Shown here one piece after another: positions 42,201 through 53,689 of a stretch of 64,000 nucleotides of DNA. The notes under the pieces were generated by a model. It saw nothing but the letters and a program-made list of their open reading frames with translations. It was not told where the DNA came from and made no database searches. The position numbers were made by a program, and so were the translations under genes. Numbering within the stretch: the stretch's first letter is position 1; each line of letters opens with the position of its first letter. This stretch comes from Gordionus sp. m RMFG-2023 (lineage: Eukaryota; Nematomorpha; Gordioida; Chordodea; Parachordodidae), in the NCBI RefSeq assembly GCF_954871325.1, contig NC_088779.1, positions 18,540,846 to 18,604,845 of the forward strand, read 5' to 3'.

Positions 42201-42816
42201 AAGACATTAAAGATTAAGACGAATAGATTTGGTGGAGAAACAAGATCAGTAAAGTCAAAATCGGAAGAAAGGAGATCATTTGCAGAATGGTGGGACTAAT
42301 CTAAGTGGAAAGGTGTTGTAATTGTGGTAACATGCAAATTTACTAGATTAAGAAAAACGCCAGACAGGCAAATTACTTTTAAATAAAATTACGAAGCCGA
42401 AAGATATTCAAATCTACTCAAGAAAAAAGAATTAAATCTCGGTTCAAATTGAGACTATGCAAATGTTGATTAAAGAAAAAGGATATATAAGGAGAAATTA
42501 TGATGCGAAAAATGATGATTAAATTATGATTTTACGAACTTAATTTTTTTAATCTTTAATTTTTAATTTTAATTTTTTTATATTATTTTAATTTTTTTTA
42601 AAATTTATATTAATTTAGTTTGATTATATTTTTATCTTATTATTTAATAAAGATTTAGTATCATTTTAGTTCTAACTTTTCTTATTTGACGAATATTATA
42701 GAAAAATATATATAATCGAGGATATTAGTCTGATTTAATATCATTTTAGTTCTAACCTTTCTTTATTTGACAACGGTTCTAATCTCCCAATCCTTCTAAA
42801 ATTTCAAAATGTTACA
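39278..42816 (+). mobile_element. TRIM/LARD-like LTR element, LTR-internal-LTR-internal-LTR fossil
   Basis: Three LTR copies lie at about 39278-39796, 40830-41299 and 42317-42816, each starting TGTAATTGTGGTAAC and ending in TACA. Between them are two near-identical internal regions of about 1.03 kb (39797-40829 and 41300-42316). Each internal region begins TTGGTGTTGGAGAGCGG or TTGATGTTGGAGAGCGG right after the LTR, a primer-binding-like position, and ends with a purine tract (AAGTGGAAAGG). No protein-coding capacity is visible, so it is a non-autonomous LTR element that relied on proteins from elsewhere. The triple arrangement is what unequal recombination between LTRs produces. High similarity between repeats suggests a recent event. 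Confidence 0.75.
39511..39545 (+). repeat. (AATCTT)n microsatellite within an LTR
   Basis: About five tandem AATCTTT/AATCTT units, present in the first LTR and mostly absent from the other two. Confidence 0.6.
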
Positions 42817-42905
42817 GTAACTAGTAACTGTAACTAGTAACTGTAACTAGTAACTGTAACTAGTAACTGTAACTAGTAACTGTAACTAGTAACTGTAACT
42901 AGTTT
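42817..42905 (+). repeat. 13-bp tandem repeat GTAACTAGTAACT
   Basis: Six tandem units directly after the third LTR. The unit is internally near-palindromic (AGTTACTAGTTAC when inverted). It belongs to the subterminal repeats of the surrounding TAGTGTTG element. Confidence 0.85.
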
Positions 42906-43204
42906 TATTTTAAAAATTGTAACTAGTAACTGTAACTAGTTATATTTTTTGAAATGTAACTGCCAAAAGTAACTAGTTACTTTAAAAAATATATATGTAT
43001 AGATCTAAATAATATATTCCAGTAATTAATTATATTTTTAATATGTTTTTTTTAAAAATAATATAACTATTTATTAAAATTATTATACTCTATCTATATT
43101 CTATGTAAAAATATATAATTAAAAGAAATAAAATAAAATAATGTATTTAGGTTTGGTCGGCGAGGCTTAATGACTCATGTATAGATATATATTTTGATTG
43201 ACAA

Positions 43205-44450
43205 ATTTTGATTGATTTTCTTTGTCGTAGGTAGAAGCCTTTTTTGGATCACGTGATTAAACATAACCTTTGTCCTATTGTTTTAAATAATTTTAGGGTT
43301 TGGGGTCCAAATGATCCACAGGTGTCTGAGACTACCTGAACAAACAAAAGATTATTTAGGTGGTTATATTTATTTGTTTTTTTATTTTCAGCTTTGTGAT
43401 AGACTTGAAATAAAAAGATCTGGCAAAACGATCTACACATGTATAATCCCAAGCTAAGGGTATACCTTGGTTCCATAGGACTAGCGTCATTCCATCAGAG
43501 CTGAAGCCAGAGGGTTCCAGTGTAGAAAGAATATTTGCGGATTTCAAGATTCTATTAATATCTAATTGATGGCATAGTGCTTGGATAATTTGTCTTTTAA
43601 AAAACTACAGTATGGGGGGGGGGTGTCTAAGGCTATTAATATGAGTTTCACAAGGGCACATGATATCGGCGTTATGATTTCACAAAACGAAGACTTATAG
43701 CTATTCTAAGTTCTTCGTTGGTTAATAAACAAGCCTAAATTAGAACTAGGTATAGTTTCTAACCATTCATAGCCAGGATGGCATATGGCTGAGGCTGGAA
43801 TTATTTGATCTAGCAAAAGAATTATATTGATGTCATTCTGTATACTCGGGGTTGCGTTTAAGGGGTGAAAGAGCGAGGGAGATTTTCTTTGAACAGCTTT
43901 GAAGTGTAAGTATTCAACGCAATGCTGTATCAATGGTAAATTCCAGTCTCTTTGTCTTAAATTTGGATATGAGCGGCTTGGAGAATCTTTGCTCCAGAGG
44001 TTTAATTGCCATATGATGTGGATTCGATAATATCCAAGTCTCCAAGTGTGTATGGAAATTTAGAAACTGAGGATTAAAAGGCTGAAATTCTTAAAGATAT
44101 GGGGGAATGGATACCTATACCACCTAGATTTGGTGGAAGGGCAGCTTGCATGCTGTAGAGTGAAGATAATTTGATATTTAAAATAGTTTCGAGATATGAA
44201 CCTCAAAATAATATTTCATGGGACATGAAAATTGTTGATGAACGAAAGGCTTGTAAAATTTTAGGAATGAATAAAAAATATTTGAATGCAGGTAAATGTT
44301 TTAAAATATTTTTCATTCTATTAAATTTGACAAGAAATTCATCTCTGAAATGAAATATATCACTTTCACCTCCTATGGGTGAACTTAAGTGGGTAAAGCT
44401 AGTTTTGTCCACTAAAATAAAATTTCCTGGTGGGCAGTCCGATTCAAGGA
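43205..44450 (-). pseudogene. LINE 3' half (RT thumb to C-terminus)
   Basis: Minus-strand blocks in order: FRDEFLVKFNRMKNILKHLP with YFLFIPKILQAFRS (about 44270-44350), MQAALPPNLGGIGIHSPIS (about 44085-44155), GYEWLETIPSSNLG then LLTNEELRIAISLR (about 43690-43780), STLEPSGFSSDGM (about 43485-43525), LAWDYTCVDRFARS (about 43410-43455), TCGSFGPQTLKLFKTIGQRL (about 43265-43325) and LRQRKS (about 43215). The order matches the LINE at 29150-30790. Several frame changes and stops; the RT palm is absent. Confidence 0.75.
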
Positions 44451-44827
44451 AAATAATTTTTTTTTAAAATTTATTAATTTAAAATTTTGTTTAAATGTCT
44501 GATTGTGTTCACAAAGGATATGCAACAATAATATAATTTCCCGTCCAAATAGATTTTCTTTTTTTAAATTGTTACAGCTTCAATAAACCTATTTTTAATA
44601 TTATATTTCTTTACCTATTTAGCACAATATATTCCATATTTTTTGCCCTCAAGTTGCTGGTAATATTTATGGAATTACATATAAATGTATTTTTTTTAAA
44701 TTTTACTAAATTAGATCATAGAACTTAGTATAAGAAACAAAAAAGACTTAGATTATTTAAAAATTAAATATTTTTTGAATAAACTACTAAATTAGTAATC
44801 ATTACTTACTAATAAGAAAAATTTTCA

Positions 44828-45037
44828 GACCCGGCCCGGATTTTTTATAAATATATTATATTTATTTTTATAGCTAATAATGGCGATTTCAAATATTTGG
44901 TTTTAAAATATACGGCATGACAGGATATTTAGTTTTAAAAAAATTTCAGGCTCGCCCTGAGTATATTTAAAAAAAAATTAAAATACGTCCCGGCCTGTGT
45001 ACCCGGACTGGGCTTAGGGTCGGGCTTGCAGGTCTCT
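44828..45037. mobile_element. GC-ended MITE-like element
   Basis: The left end is CAGACCCGGCCCGGATTTTTT. The right end, inverted, is AGACCTGCAAGCCCGACCC followed by TAAGCCCAGTCCGGG. The middle is AT-rich with two more GCCC/GGGC islands. The pattern resembles short hAT-derived MITEs; no duplication of the target was seen. Confidence 0.45.
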
Positions 45038-45333
45038 AATAAATATATTCTATTTTCCGATATTTTTTTTCGGTTTAATTATTTTTTTAAATAAATAAAT
45101 TGTATATTTTTTCAAATAATTGATTATAATTATTATATCATAATTTTTTTATATTAAATAAATGCGTTCAGTAAATAAATAATGCGTTTATGATTGATGT
45201 ATAAAGTAACTGATTATGTAACTAATTACTTTTGAAATATAAATGTAACTAATAACTAGTTATATTTTACCAATGTAACTAGTAACTGTAATTAGTAACT
45301 ACTTATATTTCAAAGTAACTTTTAACAACACTA

Positions 45334-46150
45334 GTACCTACTTAGTAATTTATACTAAATTTTGTTCATTAATTGGTATTGCATTTATTTATGATTATCT
45401 TGTATATTTATAACTATATATTTATAAAAATAAAATGATTACTTTTCTTTCTATTGAACAGACTTACTTTTTTTTATAGTCATTTGGAAAATTCTCTAAA
45501 TAATAAATATTATTATGTTTCGATTTTTGTTAGTTATTTAAATGCAAAGAATGTAACAATATCTAATCGATTTAAAAACTTATTTTAGATGTATTCCGAT
45601 GTCAAAGAAATAGTATAAAGTTACTAATTGAATTTCTATAAGTTTTGTTTATGATTAAACCCGGAAGAAATACAAAGGGAATTCAATAAATTATAATTTT
45701 TAATATAATTTGAAATTAATGTTAACTAATGAAATTCGTCAGTTTTGTTGATGTATCAAACTCAAATTGTGTGTAAATCGGAAAATAATATCTTTGGTGT
45801 TGAGGCAAATTTTTAAAACTATAATAAAATACATATTATTCTTTTAGCATTTTAGATTTTTTAGTCATTTTTTTGAAACTAATATAATTAGTAAAAGAAA
45901 AGAGGGCACTAAGATTTTGAAAAGGATATTCTGAAAATTAAAAGATTTTTTTAAGGAAAGGTGAAGGGGGGGGGGGTGACGTATAGTCTTCTTTGTTTTG
46001 ATAATATCTCATAAAGTTGACAGGAACTTAATGGGAATTATATTCTTTTTTTATTTTAGCTTTTATAAACCAATAATGATACACGATATATTTAAGTGTT
46101 CCACAATCATTTATGTTGGAATATAATTTTAAAAGGTATATTATTATTTA
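45334..46150. other. AT-rich intergenic sequence
   Basis: No gene supported. A G10 homopolymer sits at about 45966-45977. Confidence 0.3.
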
Positions 46151-46159
46151 TCAATAATT

Positions 46160-46474
46160 TTAATAAATTATCCTTAAAATTAATTTATTTTTTGAAGAAT
46201 TTGGTTTTGACTTTAAAAAAATGTCAATTTTATTATTTTTTTTACTAAGGTGTGAATGAAACCTATTATAATGATTAATAAGAGGAGATGTTGTTTTGCC
46301 TTTACATTTTATAATACTCTTGCAATGATTGCAAGCAGCCTTTTCACCGTCTTTAAGGATTTGATATTGATCCCATATGATTGCTCTCTTTTGTGAAGAA
46401 ATTTTCTCATCTTCAACATCAAGCATAATTTCATCAGAAGCATTCTCCTCTAACATAATTAGGCTAGCTAACAA
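46160..46474 (-). pseudogene. hAT transposase N-terminus with BED finger
   Basis: A 104-codon minus-strand frame starts LASLIMLEENASDE and contains KRAIIWDQYQILKDGEKAAC, then NHCKSIIKCKGKTTSPLINH and YNRFHSHL. This is a complete BED finger (aromatic strand, C-x2-C, then H-x4/5-H). The rest of the transposase does not follow in order: the transposase block at 46900-47215 lies on the N-terminal side of this piece, so the two come from different insertions or a rearrangement. Confidence 0.75.
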
Positions 46475-46699
46475 TAATTATTGTAGAGATGTAATATATT
46501 TTTATATACCTCTGGTTTATGTAATTTTTAATATAATTTATTATGAGATTCAAAAAATAAACTTTTCATGAGATTCAAAAAATGTGGCAAATAAAAATTT
46601 AAATTTTCACTAGAAATTTTGAATTTGTGCTAGAATTTTTATAAACACAAACACATCACCTGTCAGATTGGCAGGTCAAAAAATAGAAATGACAAATGT

Positions 46700-46905
46700 T
46701 AGATTTATTAAACAATTTATTAAATATTACGAATATTCGTTTTATTCGAATAATTCGTTTTATTCGAATAATTCGTTTTATTCGAATCGAATAAATAATT
46801 ATTCGTATTCAGATGAAACAAATAATTTATTATTCGTATTCGTAATTATTTGATTAGATTCGAATTATTCGAATCGAATCGAATATTCGAATTATTTTTG
46901 AATAG
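46700..46905. repeat. ATTCGAATAATTCG repeat cluster
   Basis: Short mirrored and palindromic repeats built on TTCGAATAA and TTCGAATCGAA fill about 200 bp, ending TTTTGAATAGGCCTA. They interrupt the hAT sequence to the right and look like a small element made mainly of subterminal repeats. No matching left terminus was found. Confidence 0.5.
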
Positions 46906-47215
46906 GCCTAGTTCTGATAAAATGCTCTCCGCTATTCTCATCTTCTTAATCAAGTCATGGCCATGTTTTTGAAAAGTATTACATATAGTTGTATAATTAA
47001 ATAATACATTCTAATGAGAAAAAAAAATTGAAATAAGTATTGAATCCAATAATTTTCTTGCTTCTGAGGAAATATTTCTTTCAGGCTGTGATATTTCAGT
47101 AATAGCATTAATAATCGGTTCTTCTAACTCCATAAAAGCTGTTACTGCTTGATGGCGGAGACTCCATCTCGTTGGACAAGCTTGCACTTTCTTTCTCTCT
47201 GTTCGACAAGGACAG
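46906..47215 (-). pseudogene. hAT transposase middle fragment
   Basis: The minus strand reads RKKVQACPTRWSLRHQAVTA and FMELEEPIINAITEIS (about 47100-47210), later HGHDLIKKMRIAESILSELG (about 46915-46975). CPTRW-xRH-AV is the conserved middle motif of the hAT group that includes the 52 kDa repressor (PRKRIR/THAP0-like) proteins. Frame changes separate the two blocks. A near relative lies at 50600-51060. Confidence 0.6.
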
Positions 47216-47310
47216 AAAAATTATTATTTGACTAGAAATTTGGAAATAATAGGTAAATATTACGCCAATGAAAACTTGAAATCGAAATTAATTGATAAAA
47301 TAACTTAATA

Positions 47311-47318
47311 GATGAATG
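47311..47318. repeat. 8-bp target duplication, left
   Basis: GATGAATG before TAGTGCTGTAAAC; the identical 8-mer follows the other end at 48807-48814. Confidence 0.85.
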
Positions 47319-48806
47319 TAGTGCTGTAAACATTTCTAAAAAAATCGAACCCGTTCGCCAACGTTTATTGACAAAAATCGAACGCGTTCACGTCCAAGTT
47401 CATGTTCAAGAAAAAGGAACTCGTTCATGTTCATAAAACCGTTCAAAATTTTATGATAAATTTTTTTAAAATTTAATTTAATATAAATAAACTTATATTT
47501 TTTAATACAATATATTTTAGCCATGTTAAAAAATAATATAGTTTTATTTTGATAATATAATTATAAATAAAATAAAATATAATATAATATAGCGAATAAA
47601 AGGATATTTTTATTTATAAAAAATTTTTCTTATTAAATTTTAATAACAATTGTTTTCAAAATATTTATCTGATAGACAGTAACACTTGGCAGTTAATACG
47701 GCATTAGCTATACTAAAAACGCTCTCTACAGGGGCAGATGAGGAGATTGCGGTATTATACTTAATAAACAGCTCTTTTAACGTGGAGAATTAATTAAAAA
47801 CATATTATTTTGTTTTTGCAAAAAATGGAGATAAGTTATCCTCCTCCAATCCATTCTCTACTCTCGACAAAAAAAAGGATATCTCGAAATTAACAGTTCT
47901 CTAGGGTTTTCAAAGCATTTTTTTCAATAACGCTATAAGTTTATTTTTAATAGGTTCGTTCTATGAAAGTTTTATCCATGGCCATTGAAGTTTGAATGCT
48001 GGATGTATAATTGCAGAAAGAACATATTGATCCTTATATATATGTTCATATCTTTAAAAAAATAAAATATATGTAATTAATTGAGAGTGATAGGTTTAAT
48101 ACCTTTTATTAATCCAATTTAATACGGCGTCTATCAATGGTTGACCATATTTGAGGCCACTAAAAATAACTATCATAATTGTTGGGGTCAAATATCCCAA
48201 ATGCATTATTTCTTCAAATTTAATGATTTAACTTAGTTATATTATATAAAATCAAATAATTAATATTAAAATCAAATGTCGTTTTAAATTGGAACCTGAA
48301 AATTTTGACAATATAATACTTTTTGGCCACATTTTACATTTGGTATGCATTGGATTAGTTCCTTCAATATAGGATGTTAATGTAAAACATTTATCTATTT
48401 GGCCATAGTAATGATAATTCATCTGATTTTGGATTTTCAGAATTGATGAGGATTAAATAATAATATCCATGCTTATGCTAATCTATTAAATTAAAATAAC
48501 AATAATATTCAAATTAATAAACTATGTGTTAAAAAAATTGAAATGTGAAAAGAAAATACACAGCCGATTAAAAAATATAAATAATACTTTTTTAAAGATT
48601 CGGAAATATTAAATTTTTCAAATAAATAAAAAAAAAAGTATTTTTAAAATTGAACGAACGTTAAATTCGAACGCGTTCGTCATAAAAAAGGAACGCCACG
48701 TTCAAAGTTCGTCAAAAATAAAAGGAACGCCGTTCAACATTTTTCTCAAAAAAACGAACTTCGTTCACGAACGCGTTTATTTTGAACGCGTTCGTTTACA
48801 ACACTA
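47319..48806 (-). mobile_element. hAT element with GAACGCGTTCG subterminal repeats
   Basis: The ends are TAGTGCTGTAAAC (left) and TAGTGTTGTAAACGAACGCG (right, inverted), with an exact 8-bp target duplication GATGAATG. About 130 bp at the left and 170 bp at the right hold repeats of GAACGCGTTCG and GAACTCGTTC, CpG-containing palindromes that are rare elsewhere in the window. A decayed transposase runs on the minus strand between them. 1488 bp, deleted relative to an autonomous hAT. Confidence 0.85.
47620..48225 (-). pseudogene. hAT transposase C-terminal remnant
   Basis: Minus strand: FEEIMHLGYLTPTIMIVIFS then GLKYGQPLIDAVLNWINKR (about 48110-48215), a degraded linker with VENGLEEDNLSPFF (about 47835-47875), then LKELFIKYNTAISSSAPVES and VFSIANAVLTAK..LSDKYFE (about 47660-47790). 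The latter is the SSAPVER-FS-xG-xVLTxKRxxLSDxxFE signature of one hAT clade, with the ER and K-R positions altered. Several breaks. Confidence 0.75.
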
Positions 48807-48919
48807 GATGAATGTGATAAAAAAAATGTAATTAAATATATATTTATGAGATAGAAATAAATATTAACAAATATAAATTAATGTAAACACTAATATTTTT
48901 GAAAAATATATCCGGCATC

Positions 48920-48956
48920 TGCATTTTTTGGCTTGGGCCCCGCTGCGTACGCCAAT
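48920..48956. repeat. Possible right terminus of a hAT element
   Basis: Inverted, the sequence reads CATTGGCGTACGCAGCGGGGCCC, much like CAGTGGCGTACGCAGG-type hAT ends. It may close the element that contains the transposase block at 46906-47215, into which 47319-48806 inserted. The left terminus was not identified. Confidence 0.35.
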
Positions 48957-49772
48957 GCATATATACAATCCAGTATTTTTTTAAATAGGAAAAAATATTT
49001 GAATATTAAAGTTTAATTTTAGAACCAAGTTTTTTTCATAGTTGTTTGAGGTAGAAAAATAAAAAAAAATTATTTCAAAACTTTAGTCTTTCCTTTTTAT
49101 AGAAAATTATAAATGTGGCCGACTTTTTTATTTCTATGATTCAAAAATTTTAACATTAGGCTTTAAAGTTAATATAAGAGAAAATTAATGATATATCTTT
49201 AAAACATAAAAAAAATTGAGCATCTCTTGAGCCCAAACTGAAGTTTAATGACGTACCTGACTTAGAATATTGCACCAAGGCAAAAATTTGTAATTCGTAT
49301 TTTTTTGCAAAATTATGTCGTCTTTAGTTTTTTTGCCATAGTATCCACTTAGTTACTCTCAACTATTTCAAGGAGTGAGCCTTAAATTTCTCCTATTTGA
49401 AATTACCAATTTTCCCACCACATATTATAGATCCCGACCGGATGGGAAAAATATTTCGGATCAGATTGGACAAATTTTATAAAATATTTTTTTGGGCGGG
49501 CAGAGTTGACAGAAGTCCCAATGTTTTGAAAATGTTTTTAAAGTAATAAGGCAACTTTACATTGTTTCATAAAAAATTATTGCCGGCCCGGGCAACTTGT
49601 ACAAAATATTTTACAGGCAGATTGTAAAAATAATTATGGGCCAGGCCAAAAAGCTCGATAATTTTATACGTGCCGGTAATTTGCAATATTTTTTAGAAAA
49701 TATTTAAAAGATGGATTGATGATGAAAAAAGATTATAAAAACTTGGTATTGTGTATAATAATAAGTTTGTTA
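48957..49772. other. AT-rich sequence with GC-rich MITE-like islands
   Basis: Islands such as ATCCCGACCGGATGGG (about 49431), GGGCGGGCAGAG (about 49495), GCCGGCCCGGGCAACTTG (about 49583) and GGGCCAGGCC (about 49638) share the style of the GC-ended MITE at 44828-45037. Boundaries could not be fixed. Confidence 0.35.
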
Positions 49773-50179
49773 CAGGTGCGTTGCCAGAATTTTCTATATG
49801 GGAGACGATTATTTTTCATATTAAAATAATATTTTTGTAACATTAAAAATTTATTAAAACAAATCATCACATAAAATTTATTATAACCAATCATATTTTT
49901 AAAATAATAATTTCGAATACAAATAATTAAATTTCGGAAAATACAAAATATCTAAGAGCGATTGTAATATTCTTAAAAAATATTATAGCCATATACATAG
50001 ATAGAGGTATTCGTATCACAGTAAAATATAGAATTAAACATTATATGATGATTTAAAATTAATCAAAATATCATTCATAAATAAAAATTTAAAATTCTTT
50101 GTGATTGGGCCAATTTTTCAATAATTTATTCTGTATTGGAGATTAAATATTGATGTATATTAAATTAAACTAGTCCCTT

Positions 50180-51060
50180 CAATCGATTATGATGTCGTAT
50201 TTTGAGGTAGGTTTTTCTCCGAAAGAAGAAAAAGTCCTCAGATTTGTACTTGTATTAATTGGCATTGTTGCCAAAATATGCAGTAATTGGAAAACTCTAA
50301 AATATATTTTAAAGTATGCAATGCTTCCTTGCATTTATTGAAAGATTATTCCCAAAAATTAATCATTCATACCAAAATTGAAATTCTGAAATTAATTGGC
50401 GCTCAGATATATTTATATCCTCTGAATAAAATTTAACCAAATATTTAATTTTTCAATAATACTAAGATTTAATATAACCTCCTTCAAAATTGGGTAAAGC
50501 CATTTGATGAATCACAAATCGTTCATTCATTTTAGTCTGTAACCAAAAGTGGAGTATAAACTACTGTTTTATAGTAATCCTCAATTAGGTTCACGTTAAT
50601 ATTGGAACGATTTGTTCGTTTAGGGGAAAGTCTTTGCGAATCTCAAAATCATATAATTACTCTTTGGCCTCAACAATCTCATAAATTTCGAAAAATTCTT
50701 GGTCGATTAATATCTCTTAATTTTCTAAGTTGTAATATAATAATATTCGCGATTCTCATAACCTTAATCCATGTCATTTTTTGAAAAATAATAAAATTGT
50801 TGTGTAATTAAATAATCTATTAATACATTCCTGCAAAAATGAAATCTCCGATCTTATTGGATTAAATAATGTATCAGCTTAAAATAAAATATCATTTTGA
50901 CATTCATCCCACGGACACTCAAAATAGGCTCTTCTAAATCCGAAAATCCTGTAACAGCTTTGTGACGAAGGCTCCATCTTGTCGGGAATGCTTTGCAGTT
51001 TCTTTCTTCTTCCTGTAGTACAAGAAGTTTCAGAAATAATTCTATTCAGCAATTCTCTCT
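50180..51060 (-). pseudogene. hAT transposase, middle to C-terminal part (52 kDa repressor-like group)
   Basis: Minus strand in order: NCKAFPTRWSLRHKAVTGFS plus DLEEPILSV (about 50915-51005), LRDINRPRIFRNL (about 50665-50705), LSPKRTNRSNINVN (about 50590-50632) and VFQLLHILATMPINTSTNLR with TFSSFGE (about 50210-50305). The last block is the LxILxTLPVSTxxxERxFS motif of the hAT dimerisation domain in PRKRIR-like elements. It is heavily broken. It is the same family as 46906-47215. Confidence 0.65.
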
Positions 51061-51369
51061 CTTTGAATATCAGAATATTTCATACATCCTAGAAATTTTG
51101 CCTAATCTTAGTTATTAGTAGAGATAAATTAAATTTGGATAATAAAACTTTTTTATATCCATCAGTATTTAAGGTTAAATGTAGGGAAATATTTTTTAAA
51201 TTTTCTTGGGATAAATATATATACAAAATCTAAAATAGAGTTTATTTATTTAAAATAATACGCATATAAATTGAGACATAACACTTTTCAAAAGATATAA
51301 TATAAAAATAATACAAAATCATAATAAATTAATATAGCGGTTTTATCTTCTAGTTGTTTTCCTTTCATT

Positions 51370-51890
51370 CGATTAGGAACCAAGGAGGCCTATCCATTAC
51401 TGAGCTGAGCATTCTAAAACTTATCCCAAGCATAGTATATTCATTTATGGGGTCTCATATAATTACTTTCACTATGTTTAGAGCCATCCTCTGACGTAGA
51501 TAGTAACCCTCGTTGGGATCTTCGGTTCCAACTGAGCCGGTGCCCCAACTCTTTAAAAGGACTAGGGCCTAAGAGCCAAATGATGTAAAAGTTGTGGTGA
51601 TTATGGATAGGAATGTATAGTTGGCAGATAATTATGGCGAATATTTAGCGAGTCAATTTGACTCAGCGTCGAGATCGTCTCTATTTATATTGAAAGGGGC
51701 AAGAGGATCAATGCAAGAGAAATCCCAGGTTAGGAATTCCCCCTTTTTCCAAGGGATCATGGTAAAACATGGTAAAACTATCAGGCCGTTTACTATTAGG
51801 ATTATTAAGGCTAGGGGACTCGAGGGTTGAAGGGATGCCTACAGATTTTAAGGCACTGGCTACAGTATCATTGCACTTTGAATGTTAATC
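51370..51890 (-). pseudogene. LINE 3' end inserted in a hAT element
   Basis: Minus-strand blocks: LTWDFSCIDPLAPFNINRDD (about 51670-51730), TTTFTSFGS (about 51580-51605), LGPSPFKELGHRLS-like residues and EDPNEGYYLRQRMALNIVKV (about 51450-51515). These are the C-terminal blocks of the same LINE family, with an intact WD-SCID core. Frame changes are visible between blocks. The RPDG part is degraded. Confidence 0.7.
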
Positions 51891-52001
51891 TGCCTCTACA
51901 ACCCTTGCAGTATAGTGGTGATAAAATTCTTTTATATTTTTTCAAAAAATTATAACCCCCCCCCCCCTCCCTTAACCCGGTGCTACGCGCCTGGTTTATT
52001 G

Positions 52002-53680
52002 TCTCCATTTTATATTCTGCCGCATCATATTAAATTCAAATATAATAATATGTCATAAATATTTATTTTTATAATATTAATTGTTAGATCTTACCCTGCA
52101 CCTAAAACCGCCTCTGGAATTATGAAATAGTAAGATCCAATCTTTATAAAACATCCTTAATAAAATAGCTTGGCAAAAACTTGAAAGAAATATAAAAATA
52201 CACGCAATAAATGTGAAATAATGATTAACAATTGAAGGATCTAAAAGATAAATAAATCGATCATTAAATTTTTGTATGACTATGATATTATTTAAATGTA
52301 TAGAGTTTTATATTTTATGAGAGAATTTTTAAAAATAATTATAGCGTAAATTAATTAAATTGTTACTTTCGAATTTATCTGAAAGATCCAATCAAGGAAT
52401 AATGTAAACTGATGAAAATCTATATCTTCATGTAAAAATAATTAAATTAAGGTTTTATTTTTTAATCATTTGTTTTATAATAAATAAATTATTTGTTATA
52501 AAATATGAGTTTTCTAAAATATATTATTTCCATTAAGTTTCAATTAATGGCAAAAATATTATTTTTTAATTACTGAGGCTTTAATATAACATAACATAAC
52601 ATATAATACAATATTGATATCTAGCCAATGTTTAACGTAAACTATTTAATGGGATTTTCCAAGTTATAAATATTTAATTACGGAAAAAATAGATCAATAT
52701 AATAGTAAAAAAATAATCTATTTGTCTAAAATTGAATTTTACGTTGAAAGCATAATAAATGTCAAGATAATCACCAGTTACTTTATAGATTAAGAATCTC
52801 ACAGTAAATGGAGTTAATCTAGTATCAAGATTTATCTTATATAATCTTAGAATATTTCATTAAATTTAAATTGATTTTTTATAATGCTTTGTTTTTATAA
52901 TTTTTTTTAAAAGAGTTTTAATATTTTATCGATTTTTAAAATCTAATAGGTAAAAAATAAAATAATATTATGAATTGCTTTGCATTAGCATCTTCTATGA
53001 TAGGGAAGACCGAGGATCTTTGAGCACTGAAATATTCTAAAGAATTTTATTAGTTACCTTTTTTTATACCAAATATATAGGAGAAATCTGGGATATTATT
53101 AGCCCGAGGTTCTTGCGATCCTTGGGGTTTTCTAGAGTACTCAACTCTAATGGTAAATTTTTTGCTGCATATAAATCTATAGTTTGTTCTGTTTTATTTT
53201 TTTATCATAACTTTATGATAAAAATGCAAAATACCAATCGTTTTACCACGGTTTCCCCTTTTTTTTGAATATTATTTTATAAATAAATAAAATATAATTT
53301 TATCAATAAATTATAAGATTCTTAGTCTTTACAACAGTCCCATGCACAGGTGAAATCCTCGAGTATGTCTCACTTTCCCAAATTTTTTTTGAAAAAAATT
53401 AATATTGTGGTAAAAGTATAAAATATTTTTTTTATAAAGGTAGAAGAAAGGAAGGGATAATGAGATATTATTTTTATTTAACTTTACCTTTCAAGCACGA
53501 TTCCAGACCTTTCTTTATCGTTTGTTTGATAGAATATTATTTATTTTACATTTGAACAAGTGTCAAATATTAGCATGAAGGGTAATAGTTTGGTTACCAT
53601 TTTTTTTAAACAAAATCGGGGAATTCTGAGTAAGAATAGTCTTTATTAATTTTATTTAAACATTTGAAAATTTTATTGTT
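52002..53680. other. AT-rich sequence, nothing recognised
   Basis: Only simple-sequence features were seen, such as ACATAACATAACATA at about 52589. No exon or transposon end supported. Confidence 0.4.
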
Positions 53681-53689
53681 TGTTTATTT

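Larger units (their letters stand above)
39178..45333. mobile_element. TAGTGTTG-ended element with GTAACTAGT repeats, holding nested insertions
   Basis: The left end is TAGTGTTGTTAAAGTAACTAG and the right end, inverted, is TAGTGTTGTTAAAAGTTACTT. Both ends are followed by degenerate GTAACTAGT repeats (39190-39276; 42817-42985; 45200-45325). Flanking 8-mers are ACACCTAC (39170-39177) and GTACCTAC (45334-45341), six of eight matching, compatible with a drifted 8-bp target duplication. Inside are a three-LTR retroelement array (39278-42816), a LINE fragment (43205-44450) and a GC-rich MITE-like piece (44828-45037). The true element may be only the repeat-rich ends. Alternatively, 39178-42985 and 45190-45333 are parts of two copies. 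Confidence 0.6.
49773..51993 (-). mobile_element. hAT element with CAGG(T/C)GCGT ends, containing a LINE insertion
   Basis: The left end is CAGGTGCGTTGCCAGAATTT. The right end, inverted, is CAGGCGCGTAGCACCGGGTT, followed by a C/G homopolymer run. Flanking 8-mers GTTTGTTA (49765-49772) and GTTTATTG (51994-52001) match at six positions, compatible with an aged duplication. A decayed transposase lies on the minus strand (50180-51060), and a LINE 3' end is inserted at about 51370-51890. Confidence 0.6.

Noticed and set aside
39178-45333. A single clean 6.2 kb element
   Set aside because: Kept only at moderate confidence: the flanking 8-mers differ at two positions and the inner GTAACTAGT block at 42817-42985 may be the end of a separate copy.
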